Below, piece after piece: positions 17,588 to 26,143 of a stretch of 64,000 nt of DNA. The stretch is taken from the NCBI RefSeq assembly GCF_900101875.1, contig NZ_FNAI01000004.1:62001-126000 (forward strand), given 5' to 3'. Both the position numbers and the translations under genes were made by a program. Below the pieces are notes generated by a model, which searched no databases, was not told where the DNA came from, and was given only the letters and a program-made list of their open reading frames with translations. The stretch comes from Mucilaginibacter pineti (lineage in GTDB: Bacteria > Bacteroidota > Bacteroidia > Sphingobacteriales > Sphingobacteriaceae). Numbering within the stretch: position 1 is the first letter of the stretch; each line of letters begins with the position of its first letter.

Positions 17588-18544
17588 CTAAAAAATAGCC
17601 TCGGCTATCCGTTTAGTAGGACCGGCGTTGCTCATGGTATAAAAGTGAAGCACTGGCACGCCAAATTTTATCAGTTCGCGGCATTGGTTTATCATCCACT
17701 CTACACCTATGTCTTTCACATCTTTTTCGGTTTTGCAGCTGTTAACTGCATCGCAAAGATCTTCGGGCATATCTATATGAAAAGTTTTGGCCAGGTTGAT
17801 GAGTTGCTTTGAAGTGGTAACCGGTTTTAAGCCCGGAATTATAGGTACGGTAATACCATTTGCCCGGCAGTTATTTACAAAGTCGAAATATTTTTGGTTG
17901 TCAAAAAACATTTGGGTAACAATGAAATTTGCACCCATATCTACCTTTTGTCTCAGGTATTTAAAATCTGTTTTCAGGTTTGGCGCTTCGAAATGTTTTT
18001 CTGGATAGCCGGCAATACCAATGCAGAAATCTGTCTTAAGACTTTCGTCGTTATGCTCGTGCAGGTAAATACCGTTGTTCATGTTTACAACCTGCTTTAA
18101 CAGATCGGTAGCATAGTTGTGGCCGTTTGGCGTAGGCACAAAGGAGGCATCACCCCGGCGAGCATCGCCGCGAAGTACCAGCACATTCTCAATACCCAAA
18201 AATTGCAGATCGACCAGCCCGTTCTCAGTTTCGTCTTTAGTAAAACCACCGCATAGCAAGTGTGGTACAGTATCTACCTTGTATTTATTCATGATAGCCG
18301 CGCAAATAGCAATGGTGCCCGGGCGTTTACGATAGCTCAGTTTTTCCAGCAGGCCGTTATCGTGCTCTTTATAAATAAAATCCTCGCGCAGCGATGTAAC
18401 ATCAATAAACGGCGGCTTAAACTCCATCAAAGGGTCGATAGCATCATAAATACCCTGAATGCTCTGCCCTTTTAGTGGGGGGATCAATTCAAAGGAGAAT
18501 AGTGTTTTGCCGTTGGCGTTGGCGATGTGTTCGGTAATCTTCAT
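17588..18544 (-). CDS. metF: 5,10-methylenetetrahydrofolate reductase
   Basis: A 318-residue FAD-dependent TIM-barrel enzyme that makes 5-methyl-THF for methionine synthase. Family blocks are SFELIPPLKG at the N terminus (catalytic Glu), NVLVLRGDARRGD, GANFIVTQMFFDNQKYFDF and PIIPGLKPVTT. Length and ATG start match the family. It lies downstream of metH on the same strand with only the four-helix-bundle gene between them. Transcription from the SAM-riboswitch promoter upstream of metH probably reaches it. Confidence 0.97.
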   Translation of the reverse strand: MKITEHIANANGKTLFSFELIPPLKGQSIQGIYDAIDPLMEFKPPFIDVTSLREDFIYKEHDNGLLEKLSYRKRPGTIAICAAIMNKYKVDTVPHLLCGGFTKDETENGLVDLQFLGIENVLVLRGDARRGDASFVPTPNGHNYATDLLKQVVNMNNGIYLHEHNDESLKTDFCIGIAGYPEKHFEAPNLKTDFKYLRQKVDMGANFIVTQMFFDNQKYFDFVNNCRANGITVPIIPGLKPVTTSKQLINLAKTFHIDMPEDLCDAVNSCKTEKDVKDIGVEWMINQCRELIKFGVPVLHFYTMSNAGPTKRIAEAIF

Positions 18545-18996
18545 GTTCTGTGGACTGGTTCGTGGTTTGTGAGGTCTGAGTTAGTTACTCTCAAGTTTCG
18601 ATTTATAGTAATTAATTAATCCGGACAAAGTTTTTCTCACAATTTCAATTTGATTCAGTAACAAGTTTAGCGTTTCTTCATTTATGAAACCAAGATCTAA
18701 AGAAAGAAACAGTTGTGTTTCCAGTTCGTAGGCAGAGCCGCGAGCTATATAAAAAAATTGCAAAGAATCTTTACGATGATTTCGCCCTGACCCTTCAGCA
18801 ATATTTGAAGGAATAGAAACAGCTGCTCTTTTTATCTGCGATTGCAACGCGAAAATTTCATCTTTTGGGAAGTTGGCTAAATTCTCGTAAACAAGTTTTA
18901 CTAAAACTCTTGCTTCTTTCCAAACATCAAGATCTTTATAAGTCATTCTGTTTTTGTTTTTTCACACACCTCACACCTCTCATAACACACCTCAGA
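18545..18996. mobile_element. Candidate IVS-like element: word-repeat arms bracketing a four-helix-bundle gene
   Basis: The left arm (18545-18580) contains GGTTTGTGAGGTCTGAG. The right arm (18961-18996) contains CACACCTCACACCTCTC. They are partial inverted complements (GTGAGGT with ACCTCAC). Between them sits only the 121-codon S23/Avd-like gene. The layout, an ORF in the loop of a long hairpin, is that known for intervening sequences in some bacterial 23S rRNA genes. No target duplication could be seen. Confidence 0.45.
18581..18946 (-). CDS. Four-helix-bundle protein (23S rRNA IVS / Avd-like family)
   Basis: A 121-residue helical protein of the family that includes S23 proteins encoded in 23S rRNA intervening sequences and the Avd subunit of diversity-generating retroelements. 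The signature runs are DLDVWKEARVLVKLVYE, then QIKRAAVSIPSNIAEGSGR, FFYIARGSAYELETQL and LINYYKSK. Its role is not established. The family tends to form basic, nucleic-acid-binding pentamers. It interrupts the metH-metF pair, is more AT-rich than both, and is bracketed by word-repeat arms, which suggests it arrived as an element. No reverse transcriptase is nearby, so a DGR is excluded. Confidence 0.88.
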   Translation of the reverse strand: MTYKDLDVWKEARVLVKLVYENLANFPKDEIFALQSQIKRAAVSIPSNIAEGSGRNHRKDSLQFFYIARGSAYELETQLFLSLDLGFINEETLNLLLNQIEIVRKTLSGLINYYKSKLESN

Positions 18997-21900
18997 TCAA
19001 TAATTAATATTCGGCCCAAGCCATCTTTCTACATCTTCCAAGGGCATATTCTTTCTTACCGCGTAATCCTCCACCTGGTCTTTACTGATCTTGCCCAATC
19101 CAAAGTACCGGGCTTGCGGATGAGCGAAATAGAAACCACTTACAGCGGCCGCCGGTGTCATGGCCAGGCTTTCGGTAAGGTGCATCTTGGCGTTGTCTTC
19201 AGCTTTTAACAGATCGAAAAGTGTTGTTTTTTCAGTATGATCCGGACAGGCGGGATAACCCGGTGCCGGGCGGATTCCCTGGTATTCTTCCTTGATTAAA
19301 TCGTCGGTACTTAGCTGTTCTCCTTTGCTGTAGCCCCAATGTTCTTTACGCACCAGTTCGTGCATTTTTTCTGCAAAGGCTTCGGCCAGCCGATCGGCAA
19401 GGGCTTTGGCCATGATGCTGTTATAGTCGTCATGATCGCGTTCAAATTCGGCCACCAGTTCGTCGCAGCCAATACCGGTGGTTACGGCAAAGCCGCCAAA
19501 GTAATCGGGCACTCCGCTTTCTTTCGGCGCTATAAAATCCGACAAGGCATAATACGGATCGCCTTTAACCTTTTCAGCCTGTTGGCGCAGCGTATGGATG
19601 CGGGTTAAAACTTGTGTGCGACTTTCATCGGCATATAATTCAATATCATCGCCCACGCTGTTGGCAGGCCAAAAGCCTATTACGCCGTTTGCGTGAAGCA
19701 ATTTTTCTTTTACTATCTTCTTTAATAGTTCCTGCGCATCGTCAAAAAGTTTTTTGGCTTCGTCGCCCACAAACTTATCGGCAAATATTTTTGGATAGCT
19801 GCCGCGCAGTTCCCAGGTATGGAAAAATGGTGTCCAATCAATATAAGGCAACAACTCTTCCAGCGGGTACGATTCAAATACCTTTGTGCCGGTAAATGCA
19901 GGCTTAGGCACAACATCCCCATCCAGACTGATCTGGAACCTGCCTTTGCGAGCGTCATCAATGGTGACAAAGCGCTTGTCTGATTTTTTATTCAAATGCG
20001 CTTCGCGGGCTTTAGCGTACTCATCTTTGATGCCCTGGATATAGCTATCGCGGTTATCCCTGTTCATTAAGCTGCTGCAAACCGTTACGCTGCGCGATGC
20101 ATCCAATACGTGTATGGCAGCGCCGGAATAATTTGGCGCAACTTTAACCGCCGCATGAATGCGCGAAGTGGTAGCCCCACCAATGATAAGCGGAATAGTA
20201 AAACCTTCGCGTTCCATTTCCTTAGCAAAATGCACCATTTCATCAAGCGATGGGGTAATTAAACCGCTAAGACCAATAATATCTACGTTTTGCTTTTTAG
20301 CTTCTTCGATGATCCTTTGTGCGGGCACCATCACCCCAAGGTCAATAACCTCGAAGTTGTTACAGGCCAGCACCACACCTACAATGTTTTTACCAATATC
20401 GTGTACATCGCCCTTTACGGTGGCCATTAGTATTTTACCAGCATTGGCGCGACTGCCGCTACTATCTTCACCCGCATCAATAACGCGTTGTTTTTCCAGT
20501 TCGATGAAGGGCAGCAGGTAAGCCACCGCCTTTTTCATTACCCGGGCCGATTTTACCACCTGCGGCAAAAACATTTTACCGGCTCCAAATAAATCGCCTA
20601 CGATGTTCATACCATCCATTAGCGGGCCTTCAATTACTTCCAGTGGCTTGGCGTAAGTTTGGCGGGCTTCTTCCACATCATCGTCCAGGTATTCAATAAT
20701 ACCCTTTACCAGCGCGTGCGACAATCGTGCCTGAACGGTGCCTTTGCGCCACTCTTCATCACGCACTATCTCTTTACCTTTGCTTTTAATGGTATCGGCA
20801 TATTCAACCAGGCGCTCGGTGGCATCGTCGCGGCGGTTAAGCAGCACGTCTTCTACCAGTTCCAGCAGTGTTTTATCAATTTCCTGGTAAACCTCCAGCA
20901 TCCCGGCGTTAACAATACCCATATCCATTCCGGCGCCAATAGCGTGGTATAAAAATGCCGAGTGCATAGCCTCGCGTACTACATTGTTACCCCTAAAGGA
21001 GAATGATATGTTACTTACCCCGCCGCTTACTTTGGCGTAGGGGAGATTTTGTTTTATCCAACGGGTAGCTTCAATAAAGTCTACCGCGTAGTTATTATGT
21101 TCTTCAAGTCCGGTTGCAACGGTTAATATGTTCGGGTCGAAAATGATATCCTGGGGCGGGAAACCAACCTCATTTACCAATATATTGTAAGAGCGGCCGC
21201 AGATCTCTTTACGACGTTCCAATGAGTCGGCCTGTCCGGTTTCGTCAAAGGCCATTACAACCGTTGCTGCGCCGTAGCTCAGTATTTTCCGGGCCTGTTC
21301 TTTAAACTTTTCTTCGCCCTCTTTAAGGGAAATGGAATTCACGATGCCTTTTCCCTGGATACATTTTAACCCGGCCTCAATAACCGTCCATTTGGAGGAA
21401 TCGATCATGATGGGCAGCTTGGCAATATCGGGTTCAGAAGCTACAAGGTTCAGGAATTTTACCATCACCGCTTCCGAATCAATCATACCCTCATCCATGT
21501 TAATGTCGATAACCTGCGCGCCGCCTTCAACCTGTTGCAGGGCAACGGCAAGGGCAGCCTCGTAATCCTCGGCCAGTATCAGCTTAGAGAATTTTGGCGA
21601 TCCGGTGATGTTGGTACGCTCGCCCACGTTCACAAAAATGCTTTCGGGGGTAATAGTTACCGCTTCTAAACCGCTCAGGCGCATGTATGGCGCAATTTCG
21701 GGTAGTCGCCTTGGCGGGTATTTGGCTGCTTTTTCGGCAATACATTTGATGTGCTCGGGCGTGGTGCCACAGCAACCACCAACGATATTTACCAGTCCGG
21801 CTTTTATAAAATCATCTATCTGGTGCGCGGTTTCATGCGCGGTTTCGTCATACTGTCCAAACTCATTAGGCAGGCCCGCGTTTGGATAGGCAGAGATATA

Positions 21901-22686
21901 TACATTCGCTTTTTCGGATAGTTCGGCAAGGTGAGGCCTCATTTCTTTGGCGCCCAATGCACAATTCAATCCTACCGATAGCAGGTTGGCATGGTTAATA
22001 GAGTTCCAGAAAGCCTCAACAGTTTGCCCGGAAAGCGTACGACCAGAGGCATCGGTAATAGTACCTGAAATCATGATAGGCAAATGCTTGCCCGATTCTT
22101 CGGCGTAACGGTTTATGGCAAACAAGGCCGCTTTGGCATTCAGCGTATCAAATATGGTTTCCACCAGCAGCATATCGCTGCCGCCATCTACCAAACCCCT
22201 TACCTGGGTGTAATAAGCCTCGGCAAGGTCATCAAATGATACGGCGCGATAACCAGGGTCATTAACATCTGGCGAGAGCGAAGCGGTACGATTGGTAGGA
22301 CCAACAGCACCCGCCACAAAACGCGGTTTGCCGGGATTTTTTAAAGTATATTCTTGTGCTACTTCGCGGGCCAGGCGGGCGCCTTCATAGCTCAGCTCAT
22401 AGGCCAGCTCTTCCAGCTTATAATCGGCAAGGGAAATAATTTGTGTGCTAAAGGTATTTGTTTCAATAATATCTGCGCCAGCCTCCAGGTATTCGGCATG
22501 GATGGCTTTGATAATATCGGGGCGGGTGATATTCAAAAGGTCATTATTTCCCTGCAAATCACTCGTGTGATCTTTAAACCTTTCCCCGCGAAAATCCCGT
22601 TCGGTTAGCTGGTACCGCTGTATCATGGTACCCATAGCCCCGTCAATAACCAGGATGCGTTTTTCTAATTCTTGTCTAATGTCCAT
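18997..22686 (-). CDS. metH: Cobalamin-dependent methionine synthase
   Basis: A 1229-residue modular enzyme transferring a methyl group from 5-methyl-THF via cobalamin to homocysteine. The order of domains is as in the family: homocysteine-binding (about 1-325, zinc ligands in GLNCALG and [11 protein letters not shown]); pterin-binding (about 345-610, [11 protein letters not shown]); B12 cap and Rossmann (about 650-880, DVHDIGKN with the cobalt-ligand His); and the SAM-binding activation domain (about 900-1229, [15 protein letters not shown]). Length matches MetH. A SAM-I riboswitch lies 190 nt upstream and should lower expression when SAM is abundant. Confidence 0.98.
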   Translation of the reverse strand: MDIRQELEKRILVIDGAMGTMIQRYQLTERDFRGERFKDHTSDLQGNNDLLNITRPDIIKAIHAEYLEAGADIIETNTFSTQIISLADYKLEELAYELSYEGARLAREVAQEYTLKNPGKPRFVAGAVGPTNRTASLSPDVNDPGYRAVSFDDLAEAYYTQVRGLVDGGSDMLLVETIFDTLNAKAALFAINRYAEESGKHLPIMISGTITDASGRTLSGQTVEAFWNSINHANLLSVGLNCALGAKEMRPHLAELSEKANVYISAYPNAGLPNEFGQYDETAHETAHQIDDFIKAGLVNIVGGCCGTTPEHIKCIAEKAAKYPPRRLPEIAPYMRLSGLEAVTITPESIFVNVGERTNITGSPKFSKLILAEDYEAALAVALQQVEGGAQVIDINMDEGMIDSEAVMVKFLNLVASEPDIAKLPIMIDSSKWTVIEAGLKCIQGKGIVNSISLKEGEEKFKEQARKILSYGAATVVMAFDETGQADSLERRKEICGRSYNILVNEVGFPPQDIIFDPNILTVATGLEEHNNYAVDFIEATRWIKQNLPYAKVSGGVSNISFSFRGNNVVREAMHSAFLYHAIGAGMDMGIVNAGMLEVYQEIDKTLLELVEDVLLNRRDDATERLVEYADTIKSKGKEIVRDEEWRKGTVQARLSHALVKGIIEYLDDDVEEARQTYAKPLEVIEGPLMDGMNIVGDLFGAGKMFLPQVVKSARVMKKAVAYLLPFIELEKQRVIDAGEDSSGSRANAGKILMATVKGDVHDIGKNIVGVVLACNNFEVIDLGVMVPAQRIIEEAKKQNVDIIGLSGLITPSLDEMVHFAKEMEREGFTIPLIIGGATTSRIHAAVKVAPNYSGAAIHVLDASRSVTVCSSLMNRDNRDSYIQGIKDEYAKAREAHLNKKSDKRFVTIDDARKGRFQISLDGDVVPKPAFTGTKVFESYPLEELLPYIDWTPFFHTWELRGSYPKIFADKFVGDEAKKLFDDAQELLKKIVKEKLLHANGVIGFWPANSVGDDIELYADESRTQVLTRIHTLRQQAEKVKGDPYYALSDFIAPKESGVPDYFGGFAVTTGIGCDELVAEFERDHDDYNSIMAKALADRLAEAFAEKMHELVRKEHWGYSKGEQLSTDDLIKEEYQGIRPAPGYPACPDHTEKTTLFDLLKAEDNAKMHLTESLAMTPAAAVSGFYFAHPQARYFGLGKISKDQVEDYAVRKNMPLEDVERWLGPNINY

Positions 22687-22690
22687 TTTT

Positions 22691-22835
22691 GAGATGTGAG
22701 ATATGAGATGTGAGATGTGAGATCAAAATGAATTATCACAGCAAATCAATTCTCATATCTAAATAAAAAGGTATTAATTGCGACAGATGGAAAAAGCGGA
22801 GCTATCTCAAATCTCACATCTAATATCTCAAATCT
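22691..22835. repeat. Word-repeat hairpin (GAGATGTGA type) in the metH leader
   Basis: The left arm (22691-22723) repeats GAGATGTGAGATATGA. The right arm (22805-22835) carries TCTCAAATCTCACATC in inverted sense. The arms are highly complementary, with a loop of about 80 nt. The hairpin lies between the SAM aptamer and the metH ATG, where an expression platform would be expected. Confidence 0.7.
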
Positions 22836-22878
22836 AAATATAGCTTACATCGAAAAGTCGGGTGTTATCATGACTTTC

Positions 22879-22987
22879 GCTTATCTTTCCCAGGGCCTTT
22901 TGGCTGGCTGAGTAGAATGTAGCACCTTGTGAAGCACAGGTTGCTAAGACATCGCAGGGTCTAATCCCTCCGTCTTTCTCCATAAGC
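22879..22987 (-). promoter_or_regulatory. SAM-I (S-box) riboswitch aptamer upstream of metH
   Basis: Read on the minus strand, helix P1 is formed by GCTTAT and ATAAGC at the two ends. Conserved core pieces follow in order: GGAGGGATTAGACCCT, TAGCAACC, CACAAGGTGCTACATTC and GGGAAAGATAAG. These match the S-box consensus in sequence and spacing. The family senses S-adenosylmethionine. No U-tailed terminator follows directly, so the output mechanism here is unclear. The gene-less stretch 22687-23458 (772 bp) otherwise holds a word-repeat hairpin, a family A element and a terminator. Confidence 0.92.
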
Positions 22988-23064
22988 ACTGCAAAGGTGC
23001 ATAATAAAGCGATAAAATGCAATAGTTTATCTATCCCTGAATGTGTATGCCGCGTAAAATTAAA

Positions 23065-23404
23065 GCCTCACCCATATCCTCTCCTTTGGAGAGGATATTC
23101 AAGATTTTTGAACCCCCCTTTTCCCTTGGAGCATAATAGGCGTGAAAAGACATTGTGGAATAAAAGAACGTGGGTAGTCCCCGATGGGGACAAATTCATT
23201 ATTTTTCTATTAGGCTACAAACAGGTAGTCCCTACGGTACATAAAAACCTGCTGTCTCCTATCAATATTGCAAATTCTTTTATGTCCCGTAGGGACTACC
23301 TGTTTGTAAAAAAAACATCAAGTGGATTATGCCCCGTAGGGGTTACTCATCTGTCTTTTCATGGGCTATTACCCCTCTCCAAGGGAGAGGGGTTGGGGTG
23401 AGGC
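23065..23404. repeat. Composite inverted-repeat element (family A core, MITE-like), copy 2
   Basis: The outer arms GCCTCACCCATATCCTCTCC (from 23065) and GGAGAGGGGTTGGGGTGAGG (to 23403) are imperfect inverted copies about 30 bp long. Inside, 23218-23246 and 23278-23306 are inverted copies differing at one of 29 positions. The segment 23186-23392 matches window positions 1-202. No ORF or target-site duplication is evident, so if it is mobile it depends on a transposase encoded elsewhere. Confidence 0.75.
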
Positions 23405-23407
23405 ACA

Positions 23408-23434
23408 AAAAAAGCCGCCTTTGCAGGCAGCTTT
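23408..23434 (-). terminator. Terminator of the BI-1-like gene
   Basis: Stem AAAGC-C-GCCT / AGGC-A-GCTTT (23411-23434) with a short TTGC loop and a U run on the minus strand, 25 bp past the stop codon. Confidence 0.75.
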
Positions 23435-23458
23435 TCATAATAAGATCTTAAATGACTA

Positions 23459-24190
23459 TTATCTTCTTCTGCCGAATAAACGCAGGATCATCAGGAAAAG
23501 GTTGATGAAATCGAGGTACAGCGTTAATCCGCCTAAAAGCGCCAATTTACCTGCAGATGCATCACCATATTCTAAACCGGCACCAATACGTTTCAGTTTT
23601 TGTACATCATAAGCAGTTAAGCCCACAAATACAGCTATACCAACATAGCTGATCACATACTCTAAAGTCGAGCTATGCATAAACATATTAATTACAGATG
23701 CGATGATAATACCGATAAGGCCCATTATCATAATTGAACCAAAGTTGGTTAAATCAGTACTGGTTGTGTAACCGGCTATTGCCATTATACCAAAAACCAC
23801 AGAGGTAGTAGCAAATACGCCAATAACAGAGCCGCTTGTATAAATCTGGAGTATATAGCTTAAACTAACACCCATAACTGCTGAAAAAGCGATAAACAGC
23901 AATGCCGCAACACCATATGACAATCGGTTAAAACCAAAAGAAATAATTAAAACAAAAGCCAGCGGCGCAAACATTACTATTGTACCTAAGCCGGTGTTAC
24001 GGCCTGTGGCCGGATCCCTAAGCATTTCATATAATGCCTGGTTTTGTGAAAAGACAAAAGCGCAAAAGGCTGATAAACCTAAAGCAACAAACATCCATAA
24101 AAATACATTAGCTATAAATTTACGTGATGCATCCTGCTCATTTACTTGTATTACGTTTTTATAAACGTATTCTGAATCTTTAATTTCCAT
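23459..24190 (-). CDS. Bax inhibitor-1/YccA family membrane protein
   Basis: A 243-residue protein with seven hydrophobic helices and the family pattern near the C terminus (GLTAYDVQKLKRIG and GLTLYLDFINLFLMILRLFG). The N terminus up to about residue 25 is cytoplasmic and polar. Relatives are pH-sensitive calcium-leak channels or stress proteins, but a role here cannot be read from sequence. It is monocistronic with its own terminator, and a word-repeat hairpin lies upstream. Confidence 0.92.
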   Translation of the reverse strand: MEIKDSEYVYKNVIQVNEQDASRKFIANVFLWMFVALGLSAFCAFVFSQNQALYEMLRDPATGRNTGLGTIVMFAPLAFVLIISFGFNRLSYGVAALLFIAFSAVMGVSLSYILQIYTSGSVIGVFATTSVVFGIMAIAGYTTSTDLTNFGSIMIMGLIGIIIASVINMFMHSSTLEYVISYVGIAVFVGLTAYDVQKLKRIGAGLEYGDASAGKLALLGGLTLYLDFINLFLMILRLFGRRR

Positions 24191-24254
24191 TTTATATTAA
24201 AATTAATATACGAATATACGAAGAATCCGTGAGTTTAGTATGAAGAGGGATTTG

Positions 24255-24362
24255 TTGGGAACAAGGATGAAAAGAACAAGGAGAAAAGACCTGTTGGGAA
24301 TATGATCTGAAGGAGTAAGGAACAAGGACTCAAATTCAAATCCTTATTCCTTGCTCCATCCG
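24255..24362. repeat. Word-repeat hairpin (GGAACAAGGA type)
   Basis: The word GGAACAAGGA or GAACAAGGAG recurs three to four times, with GACCTGTTGGGAA between. The last copy (AAGGAGTAAGGAACAAGGA, from 24310) faces TCCTTATTCCTTGCTCC (24340-24357) to form a tight hairpin. It lies between two co-directional membrane-protein genes. Confidence 0.65.
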
Positions 24363-24366
24363 TCCT

Positions 24367-25356
24367 TTATCCCTTCGCAGCCGGCTCACTTTTTTTTAGG
24401 TTCCCCTGGAGCTCGGGGTTCTGCGGGGGGAGGCTTTTCACCTGCCGCTCCACTTCGGTTTGCTGAACGGATACTGCGTAATCGGCCGGTTCAATATGGC
24501 TGCCCGATGCTTCGGCATAAACCTGCGTAAATTCGGCACCGATGTACAATATGGCCGATGTATAATAGATCCAGACGAGGATAACGATGATGGAACCTGC
24601 CGCCCCATAGGCCGATCCTTGCGCTGTGTATTGAATATACAGGCTAATAATGTATTGACCCAGCATAAAAAGCAGGGCGGTAAAGAATGCACCCGAACGC
24701 ACATCGCGCCATTTAATTTTAACATCGGGCAAAAATTTAAAGATGATGCCAAACAAAACGGTAATTACTACCAGCGTAATGGCAATGTTTATCCCCTTTA
24801 ATAATAGCCCGGTTACTGCGGGTATAAAATCCTGGAGCCGGCTGCTTAACGCGTCCATAACAAGATTAATAGCAAGTGTCGCCAGCAATAAAAAACCAAG
24901 GCTTATTATCAATGAGAATGATACAAACCTGTTTTTTAATAACTGCACCCAGCCACGTTTTGGTTTGGCCTTTACCCGCCAGATCATGTTCAATGAATCC
25001 TGTATCTCAATAAAAATACTACTGGCACCCAACAGCAGCGTGATGATACCAATTACCACCGCAATGCCCGATTTACCCGAGAGCGCCAGGTGCGTTAAAA
25101 TATCCTGAATTTGATGGGCGGCACCTGCCCCCACATAATGTTCAATTTGCGGATATAGCCTGTTTGAAGCGGCATCCTGTCCAAAAACAAGGCCAGCTAC
25201 AGATATTACTATGATGAGCAGCGGAGCTATGGAAAACACGGTATAATAGGCCAAAGACGCGCTCAGCTTTAAGCCATTATCGGAAGAAAAGCCACTGAAA
25301 CTGGCAATTAATACCTTCCAAAGCTGTTTTGCGTATTCTTTGCTGAAAACTTTCAT
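24367..25356 (-). CDS. YihY/BrkB-family inner membrane protein
   Basis: A 329-residue protein with about six transmembrane helices. Family blocks are SASLAYYTVFSIAPLLIIVISV, GASSIFIEIQDSLNMIWRV and the C-terminal AYGAAGSIIVILVWIYYTSAILYIGAEFTQVYA, each matching the YihY pattern (formerly misnamed RNase BN). A Pro/Lys-rich cytoplasmic tail follows. The function of the family is unsettled. It is monocistronic between two gaps. Confidence 0.92.
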   Translation of the reverse strand: MKVFSKEYAKQLWKVLIASFSGFSSDNGLKLSASLAYYTVFSIAPLLIIVISVAGLVFGQDAASNRLYPQIEHYVGAGAAHQIQDILTHLALSGKSGIAVVIGIITLLLGASSIFIEIQDSLNMIWRVKAKPKRGWVQLLKNRFVSFSLIISLGFLLLATLAINLVMDALSSRLQDFIPAVTGLLLKGINIAITLVVITVLFGIIFKFLPDVKIKWRDVRSGAFFTALLFMLGQYIISLYIQYTAQGSAYGAAGSIIVILVWIYYTSAILYIGAEFTQVYAEASGSHIEPADYAVSVQQTEVERQVKSLPPQNPELQGNLKKSEPAAKG

Positions 25357-25451
25357 GCGTTATTTTTTTAATTATTGATAACCGGCTTATGACTAAGCAA
25401 TTTTAGTGCCTTTAAAAACCTGGTGAAGTAAAAACCGCTTAAAAAAATTAT

Positions 25452-26132
25452 TTACAATGCCGAAAACGGGATATCCAGCAATTCATAATTATGCCAGCCG
25501 TTAAAGTCATAATGCCACCACTCGGTAGGTAACACGGTAAAGCCATGCGCGCTCATAATAGTTTTAAGCAGTTCGCGGTTGGCCATTTGCAGTTTGCTGA
25601 TGCCGGCATAATTGGCGCTGGCTTTTTTGCTGAAACTATCAAATCCCGTTGGCATATCCAGCTCTTTACCGGTTTTAATATCGATGAGGCTTAAGTCGAT
25701 AGCGCAGCCGCGGTTATGTTTTGATCCCAGCCGCGGATTGGCCACAAAATTGGTGTCGGGTGTCATCTCATAAAACTTTACGGTAACGGCATACGGACGG
25801 TAGGCATCGTAAATTTTAAGGGCCAGTCCGCGGGTGTGTAAGTCGGCCTGTACTTGTTGCAGGGCTTTGACTACAGGCAGACGGGCATAAGCCTTGGGCT
25901 GCAGGTACATGCGGCGGTGCATGAAGTTATTGATTGTCGCATAGCGAATGTCCAGTACAATATCTGGGATCAATTGTTTGATCTCTATTAATTGTTTATC
26001 GGGGTTGTTTTTTACCTCCCGTGTATAAGCTTTAACACCGCTGATCTTTGTACTATCGATATACTTATAATGCTGCGCCTGTGCACCTATACCTGCAATA
26101 ATAAGAACAAGTAAAAGCGTTAAGCGGCGCAT
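25452..26132 (-). CDS. D-alanyl-D-alanine dipeptidase (peptidase M15D, VanX/DdpX-like)
   Basis: A 226-residue exported zinc peptidase with a signal peptide ending near GIGAQAQ. Zinc ligands and catalytic residues sit in SKHNRGCAIDLSLID (SxHxxGxAxD) and EWWHYDF. It hydrolyses D-Ala-D-Ala, probably released during peptidoglycan turnover. The exported location and the lack of van genes argue against a resistance role. Alanine dehydrogenase lies 11 bp upstream, so the two may form a D-Ala/L-Ala salvage unit, though a racemase would be needed to link them. Confidence 0.92.
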   Translation of the reverse strand: MRRLTLLLVLIIAGIGAQAQHYKYIDSTKISGVKAYTREVKNNPDKQLIEIKQLIPDIVLDIRYATINNFMHRRMYLQPKAYARLPVVKALQQVQADLHTRGLALKIYDAYRPYAVTVKFYEMTPDTNFVANPRLGSKHNRGCAIDLSLIDIKTGKELDMPTGFDSFSKKASANYAGISKLQMANRELLKTIMSAHGFTVLPTEWWHYDFNGWHNYELLDIPFSAL

Positions 26133-26143
26133 AGGATTTTTAT

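Noticed and set aside
18581..18946. Diversity-generating retroelement, because of the Avd-like protein
   Set aside because: No reverse transcriptase and no template/variable repeat pair are present anywhere in the window.
22691..22835. Possible CRISPR-like array, because of regularly repeated words
   Set aside because: The repeats are only 7-12 bp, without unique spacers of constant length, and the two tracts are inverted rather than direct. No cas genes are present.
22851..22877. Transcription terminator as the expression platform of the SAM riboswitch
   Set aside because: The stem is short and not followed by a U run on the minus strand.
24367..25356. Ribonuclease BN
   Set aside because: The YihY family carried that name by mistake; the protein is a multi-helix membrane protein without nuclease motifs.
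25452..26132. Vancomycin resistance gene (vanX)
   Set aside because: No vanH, vanA or vanS/R genes are nearby, the protein is exported, and a Gram-negative host does not need this resistance. A peptidoglycan-turnover role is more likely.
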